Part shown: positions 57,064 to 64,000 of the stretch, piece after piece
Layout: each line of letters starts with the position of its first letter
How positions within the stretch are numbered: position 1 is the first letter of the stretch
Assembly (NCBI RefSeq): GCF_022539665.2
Contig: NC_081331.1
Span: 13,920,638-13,984,637, forward strand
DNA: 64,000 nucleotides
From: Daphnia carinata
Taxonomy: Eukaryota > Arthropoda > Branchiopoda > Diplostraca > Daphniidae
Reading direction: 5' to 3'
Translations under genes and position numbers: made by a program
Notes under the pieces: generated by a model
The model's database searches: none
Seen by the model: only the letters and a program-made list of their open reading frames with translations
Told to the model about the DNA's origin: nothing

Positions 57064-57749
57064 TTAATAGATTTTGTAGCCCTTTCCGTTGAATGGAATG
57101 TGGACTGGGGCGACGGGGAGTTCGTATTCGTGGACGGGGGCGACCGGGAGTTCGTACTCGTGGACGGGAGCAACTGGGAGCTCGTAGACGTGGACGGGAG
57201 CGACGGGCAGGTGGTCACCCTTGGGCTTGAATCCAGCATCATCAGCGACCCAGGTCAAAGTGAATTTCTCGCCTTCAGGTGAAACCCAGTAAGAAGATCC
57301 CTGGTTGGTGTTACCGTAGACTTCCTCTTTGGTTTCTTTGCCATAGTCATCGACTGTGGTGACGGTGAATTTCTTCTGGGCCTGGGATTCAGCGCGGGTG
57401 GCGTAGTCGGATTGGGCGTAGCTGCATTAGAAAATGTTGGTTAAGTCAAAATCCTTTTTCTCCAGAAAAATGAGCAACCAGGGGATTAGGTTTCAAACTT
57501 ACTTCCATTGGCTGCTTCCATCGAGATTGCGCTCATCAGATTGGCCAGTGACGACGATCTCTGGGTATTTGTAGTCCTTCTCGTACTTTTTCTCGTACGA
57601 TGGGTAGCCAGAAGGAACGGCAGCAGCAACGGCCAAGACAGCGGCGATGATAAACTGAAAGAAGAACGTATGGCTCTAGTTAATTTGCGAATAGCGTTAT
57701 TGTTAACTAGTGTAGGAAAGAAAATGTTTGATGTCCTTACGAGTTTCAT
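57064..57749 (-). CDS. RR-1 cuticle protein, array member 18 (172 aa)
   Basis: Exons on the minus strand are 57741-57749, 57503-57654 and 57064-57421. The signal peptide ends in AAAVPSG and the spacer is YPSYEKKYEKDYKYPEIVV, shared with the gene at 63039. Exon 3 differs from that gene at the start of the middle segment (FTVTTVDDYGKE instead of FVVTKVDDYGKE). The RR motif is at about residues 90-127 ([34 protein letters not shown]). The tail has one [10 protein letters not shown] and two VHEYELPVAP units before VHIPFNGKGYKIY. A TGTAAATA element lies 66 bases after the stop. Confidence 0.93.
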
Positions 57750-57772
57750 GTTGAATTGGATTGTGTGGAACA

Positions 57773-57852
57773 ACTGATACTGTTTCTCTTTCAAGTCTTC
57801 GCTTTTATAGTTGGTGAAGGGCTGTATAGGCCACTGTCGGCTGACCCAATTG
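57773..57852 (-). promoter_or_regulatory. Promoter of the 57749 (minus) cuticle gene
   Basis: TCAGT at 57777-57773, TATAAAAG at 57809-57802, and CAATTGGGTCA at 57852-57842 (one mismatch). Confidence 0.78.
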
Positions 57853-58891
57853 CATGGGACATATTACATGATAGTTTCCAATCGACTAGTAGATCTTGCT
57901 GATGCATTCTCTTTTTTTTGGAGTACTCGAATGTTTGACATCCACTCCGATTTTGGAAAACATTCTTAGACTAAGTTAGGAAATAGTTTATTGTGCCCCA
58001 TAATTCAATTGTGTCCTTCTAGTTCTTAGCTGGAATCCATTTCTGTTGTTCCACGAATTTGACAGCTTGCGGATACAACGCTCACCCTTGTATGAAATTC
58101 GTGTAAAAGAAGGTGATAAATGGATACTTTCTTTTAATTATCTTCGTTTTACATCATCTTTGAATGATTGACCGTCATTGGAATCGTAATTCCACAATAC
58201 TTCCAGAGCTGAACATTTAGCGCCATTGTGTCGCATTCTTGATTGCAGCTTAGCTACAATTTATCACAGACATTGGTAAAAATTTGAAATTGAAATTCCT
58301 TCGAAAATGATAACCACAATTTTTTTCCCCCTTGTTTATTTTGTTTACTCGTTTGTTTTCCTTTCTAAGGTAGGGAGGTCTTTATTATTTTTTTTTTTTT
58401 ATGCCATGAAGGTTGAATTCCAACCACCGTGTCTTTCAAATGTCCTGTATTAAAATTATCCTTGACCATTTCTACGAAAAATTTGGTGTGAATCTAGTAG
58501 AGACATTCAATTCTACATTTTCACTTGGCTTTGCTTTGATCGTGCTGAGAAATTTTGCATTTAACAACAGCGTGATTTGGTCGACGTTAATATGACATTG
58601 TTCGTATGTTTGAATCAAGTTCCTATCAGTAGTCCGTTTTCTTTGTTTGCATAATTTGAAAGACTTGCTACTAATATTAATGCACATTTCAACAATAGTG
58701 AAAGCGATTTGTATTTATTTGCATAATAAAGAACTTACGTCATATTATAGGTTAGACACGTTAAATAGTTAAACGAAACGATATGAACGGTGCAGATGGC
58801 CTTCTCATTTGGGCAGGATTCGATTTCTCTGGCATGTTTTTTCTTTTTTCAAGTGCATTAAGGATGGCCTGGAAGTTATTCTGGACAATCA
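57853..58891. other. Spacer where the missing 3' end of the next locus should be
   Basis: No RR motif, decapeptide units or other cuticle-gene sequence was found on the minus strand down to the preceding gene. The spacer holds T-runs near 58386-58400 and short open frames without motifs. Confidence 0.5.
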
Positions 58892-59273
58892 CTACCTTCT
58901 GCTTGGCTTGCTACTGGGTTTCGGAAACCACATCTGAAAGCGGGAAGTGCCGTCCGATAGAGCGTAGCTATACATCAATAAAAATGGAATTGAAAAATGT
59001 TTTGCATTAGACAGTGGCCCAAGTGATTTTAAGAAAAGCTGAATCCATTCAATTTACTTCCATTGGTTTGTGCCGTTGACGTGACGAACATCAGATTGGC
59101 TCACGATGGTGACCTCGGCGGTTTTGGTGTCCTTCCCGTCCGTCTTAGTGGTGGACGGAGCAGCGGCAGCGACGGCCAAGAGAACGAAAATGAGAAACTG
59201 AGAAATGTGTTAGAAGAAAAACTTTCATTTTAAATGCAAGTAACCTCCAGACATAGTAACGTACCAGCTTCAT
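58892..59273 (-). pseudogene. RR-1 cuticle protein, array member 19, truncated in exon 3
   Basis: Exons 1 (59265-59273, Met-Lys-Leu) and 2 (59058-59197) are intact. They give a signal peptide (FLIFVLLAVAAAAP) and a spacer with AEVTIVSQSDVRHVNGTNQW. The exon 3 acceptor (58968-58969) and its first codons are also recognisable (SYALSDGTSR, as in the gene at 59883), but the frame then turns unrelated and stops at 58892-58894. In another frame a weak echo of the lost segment (ETQ, QAKQKVVIVQ) survives. The chitin-binding motif and tail are absent. The predicted product is 74 residues and cannot bind chitin by the RR motif. The TATA box is also degraded to TATATGAA (59336-59329), while TCAGT and the receptor half-site remain. 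Confidence 0.8.
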
Positions 59274-59299
59274 GTCGACTCTGGATGATGAGTTAGAGA

Positions 59300-59395
59300 A
59301 CTGAAGTTTACGGCAAGTTGCAGACGAGTTCATATAGTTGGTGAAAGGAAAGTAGAATCCAATTGCCGAACGGCCGTTGCCAAGTGACCTAGTTT
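59300..59395 (-). promoter_or_regulatory. Promoter of the truncated 59273 locus
   Basis: TCAGT at 59304-59300, a weakened TATATGAA at 59336-59329, and a perfect WAWNTRGGTCA site at 59395-59385. Confidence 0.65.
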
Positions 59396-59882
59396 TTTTT
59401 GCATAACACTACCTTGCGTCTCACGCATTTTTCCGCAAGCTGTTTTCGTTCAGGCTCGTCTGATGCATCCAATTTCTCTATCATTTAATGCCGCGAAACG
59501 GTAGATTTGAGATAGAAGATTGGGAAAATATAGCTTTCTGTCTGGGCTGCTATTTTAGGAAAGGCTTCCGGAATTCGTTTACGTTTTTCGCAAACCAAAA
59601 AATAAAGCAGGTACGTCTTACGAAAACATTTTTGCCACTTTTAGACACAAACCTCGCCCTGAAAGCGTGGCATATTGCCAAGTGGCTGAGCACAGGCTTG
59701 TTGTAGACATAGGCGAGATTGGCTTGACCGAAACCGCTGTTTAACACGCTAAGCAATGACTCGTTGTATATCGTTAATTCAAGCTAATCAAATTGAATGT
59801 TCATTGGATGTATTTACATAAACGCATTCGACATCTTGGGGGACGGAGAATACATTGGGTTTAAGTTAGCGGGTCGAATAAT
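59396..59882. other. Intergenic spacer
   Basis: It contains the TGTAAATA element (59811-59818, minus) of the following gene. No coding sequence is supported. Confidence 0.5.
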
Positions 59883-60550
59883 TTAAAAGATTTTGTGACC
59901 TTTGCCGTTGAAGGGAATGTGGACGGGAGCAACGGGGAGTTCGTATTCGTGAACGGGAGCGACGGGGAGTTCGTAGACGTGGACGGGAGCGACTGGGAGT
60001 TCGTAGACATGGACGGGAGCGACGGGCAAGTGATCACCCTTGGGTTGGAAACCGGCCTCATCGGCAACCCAGGTCAAAGAGATTTTCTGTCCTGAAGCGG
60101 AAACCCAATAAGAGGATCCTTTGTTGGTGTTGCCGTAGACTTCCTCTTTGGTTTCTTTGCCGTAGTCATCGACTTTGGTGACGGTGAACTTCTTCTGCTC
60201 TTGGGCTTCGTCACGGGTAGTGCCATCGGACAGAGCGTAGCTAATGATAAGACCGGATCATCCGAATTACGACATTTCTGTGGCATAACAAAAATCATCA
60301 ACGAGCTTACTTCCACTTGCTGCTTCCGTCGAGGTTGCGCTCGTCGGATTGGCTGACGACGGTGATCTCGGGGTATTTGTAGTCTTTTCCGTATTTCTCC
60401 TCTTCGGTTTTGTATCCCGAAGGAGCGGCGGCAGCAATGGCCAAGACAGTGGCGATGATAAACTAAAAAAGAAGAATCCAAAATTCATTTAAGGGTGTTG
60501 ATTGAAAGGGGGGGGGGGGGAATCCAAAGGTTGCTGTTTACCAGCTTCAT
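59883..60550 (-). CDS. RR-1 cuticle protein, array member 20 (172 aa)
   Basis: Exons on the minus strand are 60542-60550, 60311-60462 and 59883-60240. The signal peptide is MKLFIIATVLAIAAAAP and the spacer reads SGYKTEEEKYGKDYKYPEITV. Exon 3 opens with SYALSDGTTRDEAQEQKKF, where its neighbours have SYAQSDY; only the truncated locus at 58892 shares the SYALSDG start. The RR motif is at about residues 90-127 and carries [12 protein letters not shown] where others have SPEGQ or SPEGE. The tail has three decapeptide units and ends VHIPFNGKGHKIF, differing at two residues from the common KGYKIY. Intron 1 contains an 11-base G-run near 60508-60518. A TGTAAATA element lies 65 bases after the stop. 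Confidence 0.93.
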
Positions 60551-60576
60551 TTTGACGTTGGTTGTTGGAAATGACA

Positions 60577-60664
60577 ACTGATGCCTTCAACTTGACTGTG
60601 TTTGAGTTTATATAGCCACGCGAAAGGGCTCTTATTTGCCTGTGTGCTTTGTTTGACCTAGTTT
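60577..60664 (-). promoter_or_regulatory. Promoter of the 60550 (minus) cuticle gene
   Basis: TCAGT at 60581-60577, TATATAAA at 60614-60607, and a perfect WAWNTRGGTCA site at 60664-60654. Confidence 0.8.
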
Positions 60665-61307
60665 CCTACTGTGGTAGTACTTGCCATTTCACTCTTTTCC
60701 GTAATTGATTTATTTCCAGGCCATGGCCTTCGATACATCACGTATCACTAACATTTAAGTATGGGGCAATCTTGTCTAATTTTGGTTTTCCTAGGAAAAT
60801 TTTCACTAATTTTTTTATTGTTCTTCTTTCATTTGTATGTGTTAAAAGGAAAGGTACTTCCTAGGTCGGCTATGCGTAACATAATAAGACAACTATTAGA
60901 CGGATGATTGTTCTCATATTTGCGCATTTCTGTAGCTCATATGCTGTGTTGCACATAGGTATGGATCATGGCTATTGAATATCTTTGTATGTAAGCGCTG
61001 TGGTTTGCTTTTCATGCGCGTTAAAGTCCCCGCAAAATCATCCTGTCGTTTCGCAAACCTGTTTATACAATTTTAGGTAAAAGAGAGAAAATAGTAATTG
61101 TTGGAAAAGAAGGTGATCCCCAAAATGAATCGTGTGTGAATTCACTTCCCTGTCTTTTTGTTAAACATCTTGTTCCGTAACGTTATTCATTCGTGGCAGC
61201 AGTAAATAGAAAAGGAAGAAAGATATTGGTCGATATTTTGCTTTTATTGTACAAAAGTATTCTATATCACATAGGATACATTGATAAACAAACAATTATT
61301 TAATAAT
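60665..61307. other. Intergenic spacer; nothing recognised
   Basis: An AT-rich spacer. Unlike most minus-strand members, the following gene has no exact TGTAAATA here. Confidence 0.5.
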
Positions 61308-61973
61308 TTAATAGCCGGGTCCGGTACGAGAGTAGGGGAGAGCTGGGGCAACGGGGAGAACGTATTCGTGGACGGGGGCGACTGGGAGTTCGTATTCATG
61401 GACGGGGGCAACGGGGAGTTCGTAGACGTGGACGGGAGCAACGGGCAAGTGGTCACCCTTGGGCTGGAATCCAGCATCATCAGCGGTCCAGGTCAAAGTG
61501 AATTTCTCGCCTTCAGGTGAAACCCAGTAGGAAGATCCCTTGTTGGTGTTGCCCATAACATCCTCGTAGGTGGCCTTTCCGTAAGAATCGTATTTAACTC
61601 CTTGCATCTTCTTCTGGACTTGGGATTCTTCACGGGTGGTGTAGTCAGACTGGGCGTAGCTATAAACATTACGAATGTGCGATTAGTCTGTTGCATTGTT
61701 TAAATTGAAATGAATGCTTACTTCCATTGGCTGCTGCCATCGAGATTGCGCTCATCAGATTGGCTGGTGACGACGATCTCTGGGTATTTGTAGTCCTTCT
61801 CGTATTTCTTCTCCTCGGTCTTGTAACCGGAAGGAGCTGCGACGGCAGCAGCCAAGAGAGCGGCGATGATAAACTGCAATAAAAATCACCAATTTAATCA
61901 ATTTGAGATTGTGTTGATCGGCTAAAATTTGAAAAATTAAATCCTGCAATGGTTGACTTCTTACCAGTTTCAT
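61308..61973 (-). CDS. RR-1 cuticle protein, array member 21, mosaic exons (170 aa)
   Basis: Exons on the minus strand are 61965-61973, 61722-61873 and 61308-61659. Exon 2 belongs to the right-hand subgroup (SGYKTEEKKYEKDYKYPEIV, TSQSDERN). Exon 3 is instead of the QVQKKM type found at 39308 and 40874 ([52 protein letters not shown]). The tail has three decapeptide units, and the very end, [11 protein letters not shown], matches that of the gene at 31532. The RR motif is at about residues 90-127. The gene therefore joins an exon 2 from one subgroup to an exon 3 from another, some 20 kb away. Confidence 0.93.
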
Positions 61974-61999
61974 GTTGAATTCGGTTGAATTGTTGAACA

Positions 62000-62113
62000 A
62001 CTGATACTTTTTCTGAAATATGCCTGTGCTTTTATAGCAAGGGAAGGGCGTGCATCGTACCTGTGTACACACAGGTGCGGTAACTTCCTTGCAATCGGAC
62101 CGTGACCTAATTC
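62000..62113 (-). promoter_or_regulatory. Promoter of the 61973 (minus) cuticle gene
   Basis: TCAGT at 62004-62000, TATAAAAG at 62036-62029, an 18-base inverted repeat (62059-62076), and GAATTAGGTCA at 62113-62103. The receptor site is 73 bases before the TATA box, farther than in most members, with the inverted repeat in between. Confidence 0.75.
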
Positions 62114-63038
62114 TTGAATAGTTTAGTTTCGTTTTGTGAGGTTTGCGAGCGAACCATTCACTTTACCTGCACTGTCTAACACGTGAATTGCCTAATGTCC
62201 ATGAACATATCTAGTTCTTCCGCATGCTGGAACACTGGTTTAGTAAGTCTTGGTTATGCAACCCTAAGTGTTGATTGTATTACAAGCCTTCTACTTAGAT
62301 ATAAGACCCATTCTATATAGATATGAGCGATTTTTTTTCACAATTTTCAAATGAATAAAGAAAAATTCAGTAGCACTTTGCGTATTGATAAAACTGACCG
62401 ACGTATTTTCGTAAAGGTGGGACGCCTTGAATTAGTCGCAGGGAGAAAATTATCTGCAATAAAACCCGTATATTTTGATTTGAAATTCTCCTTTTTATTC
62501 CGAACGGAAATGCTAGAGACAAATTGCTCGTGGTAAGAATATTTCACTGCTTTTACAAGGCTATTCTGCCACAGATTTTATACAAAAACCGTATGGGAAC
62601 CGGCCCTTTCAAGTATGGAAAATTACAAACTGAACAGTATCAGTATCGCTTTTCAAATCATGTAGGAACAACTGTTTTGAATGTAGTGTGTTCGCCACTC
62701 GAATTCTCTCATAAAACTTTACGTATCTAAAGTTCCAAATTTGCTGACGTCTAGCATTTGATATGGGGGAATAATAAAAAAGTAAATTACAAACTTATAC
62801 TGGACTTTATGTAAAAGAGGATTTTGCAGGTATTCTCTCTGCCAAATAGTAGCCTTTTAATTCAACGGGGCTTGTTGATTCATGCTTTGAGATAACATAA
62901 CGGATAGCTTATGTCTTTTCATTAATAAGCGACAAAATACTGCGTAAACTTGGATGTTCTTTACGTATATTTACACCAGCATATTCAATGGCATAGCATT
63001 GAATATCTGGATAAGTGCTTCAGGCAAAAAATAATAAT
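62114..63038. other. Intergenic spacer
   Basis: It contains the TGTAAATA element (62968-62975, minus) of the following gene. Nothing else is recognised. Confidence 0.5.
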
Positions 63039-63739
63039 TTAATAGATTTTGTAGCCCTTTCCGTTGAATGGAATATGGACTGGGGCGACGGGGAGTTCGT
63101 ATTCGTGGACGGGGGCGACCGGGAGTTCGTACTCGTGGACGGGAGCAACTGGAAGTTCGTAAACGTGGACGGGAGCGACGGGCAAGTGATCGCCCTTGGG
63201 TTTGAATCCAGCATCATCAGCGACCCAGGTCAAAGTGAATTTCTCGCCTTCAGGTGAAACCCAGTAAGAAGATCCCTGGTTGGTGTTACCGTAGACTTCC
63301 TCTTTGGTTTCTTTGCCATAGTCATCGACTTTGGTGACGACGAATTTCTTCTGGGCCTGGGATTCAGCGCGGGTAGCGTAGTCGGATTGGGCGTAGCTGC
63401 ATCGGAAAACGTTGGGTTAGTCAAAATCCTTTTTTCTCCGGAAAATGAGCGAGCAAATGATTAGGTTGCAAACTTACTTCCATTGGCTGCTTCCATCGAG
63501 ATTGCGCTCATCAGATTGACCAGTGACAACGATCTCTGGGTATTTGTAGTCCTTCTCGTACTTCTTCTCGTACGATGGGTAGCCAGAAGGAACGGCGGCA
63601 GCAACGGCCAAGACAGTGGCAATGATAAACTATAGATATTGAAATGAATTGAATAAATTTTAATTTGTTTCTTGATTTGATTATAGAATTCAAGTGGACT
63701 GTTTGGCAATGGGACTACTGTAAAACTCACCAGTTTCAT
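63039..63739 (-). CDS. RR-1 cuticle protein, array member 22 (172 aa)
   Basis: Exons on the minus strand are 63731-63739, 63478-63629 and 63039-63396. The signal peptide is MKLFIIATVLAVAAAVP and the spacer YPSYEKKYEKDYKYPEIVV matches the gene at 57064; both use TGQSDERN. Exon 3 is of the ATRAESQAQKKFVV-TKVDDYGKETKEEVYG type. The RR motif is at about residues 90-127 ([34 protein letters not shown]). The tail has one [10 protein letters not shown] and two VHEYELPVAP units before VHIPFNGKGYKIY. A TGTAAATA element lies 64 bases after the stop. This is the last array member in the window; whether the array continues to the right cannot be seen. Confidence 0.93.
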
Positions 63740-63769
63740 GGTAGTATGAAGTCGGTTAGCTTGAAAGTA

Positions 63770-63844
63770 ACTGATACCTTTTGCATTGTTCATCTCTTTA
63801 TTTATACAACCGGCACGTAAAACGCACAACCTATTTTTGACCTA
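63770..63844 (-). promoter_or_regulatory. Promoter of the 63739 (minus) cuticle gene
   Basis: TCAGT at 63774-63770, TATAAATA at 63806-63799, and the TAGGTCA heptamer at 63844-63838. Confidence 0.77.
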
Positions 63845-64000
63845 GACTTCAGCTAGGCTTGCATTCAAATTCGAACAATCACGTGATTTGTTGATCAAAT
63901 GCACGTGCACAAAAATATGGGTGTTTCCTTGTGGTCATAACCCTCCTTCTTTTTCCGTTGCTTTTCCAAGTTTTTGACGACGCCAACTCTCCCGACTAAC

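Overview
The window reads as nuclear DNA of an arthropod, most likely a branchiopod crustacean such as Daphnia. This is inferred from short GT-AG introns, TATA boxes paired with the arthropod TCAGT initiator, and many secreted proteins carrying the Rebers-Riddiford (RR) chitin-binding motif of arthropod cuticle (CPR proteins). No viral, bacterial or transposase coding sequence was recognised.

Left part (1 to about 24.5 kb). Two small secreted-protein genes lie on the minus strand (1-313, cut by the window edge, and 1205-1698). They are followed by three divergent RR-type cuticle genes: a six-exon plus-strand gene for a 555-residue protein with a tyrosine-rich tail (5432-8416), a convergent minus-strand gene whose secretion exon and RR exon do not join in frame (8727-9748), and a four-exon plus-strand gene with a 3 kb first intron (15319-19362). 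The remainder, especially 9.7-18.4 kb, is non-coding and full of long A/T homopolymers and dinucleotide repeats.

Right part (24.6-64 kb). This is a tandem array of 22 paralogous RR-1-type cuticle protein loci. All share one gene structure: a first coding exon of nine bases (usually Met-Lys-Leu), a phase-0 intron, a second exon with the rest of the signal peptide and a spacer, a phase-2 intron at a Trp codon, and a last exon with the chitin-binding motif and a Val/Ala/Pro-rich tail. The first six genes (24.8-35.6 kb) are on plus, 37.6-52.4 kb mixes strands, and the last seven loci (53.5-63.7 kb) are on minus. Three sequence subgroups are visible: 'PEITIVSQSD' (mostly left), an AP(A/S)Y-repeat subgroup (34.9-44.6 kb) and a 'KDYKYPE' subgroup (49.4-63.7 kb). 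Two loci look broken: a clean nonsense codon in the gene at 49436, and a decayed third exon at 58892-59273.

The array looks jointly regulated. Almost every gene has a TATA box, a TCAGT initiator 31-38 bases downstream (first base to first base), a short leader of about 30 bases, and upstream of the TATA box a same-orientation TRGGTCA nuclear-receptor half-site. Eight of these match the full ROR/HR3/E75 consensus WAWNTRGGTCA. This suggests moult-cycle (ecdysone cascade) control. Exon and intron comparisons show mosaic genes, so gene conversion or unequal exchange appears to keep reshaping the cluster.
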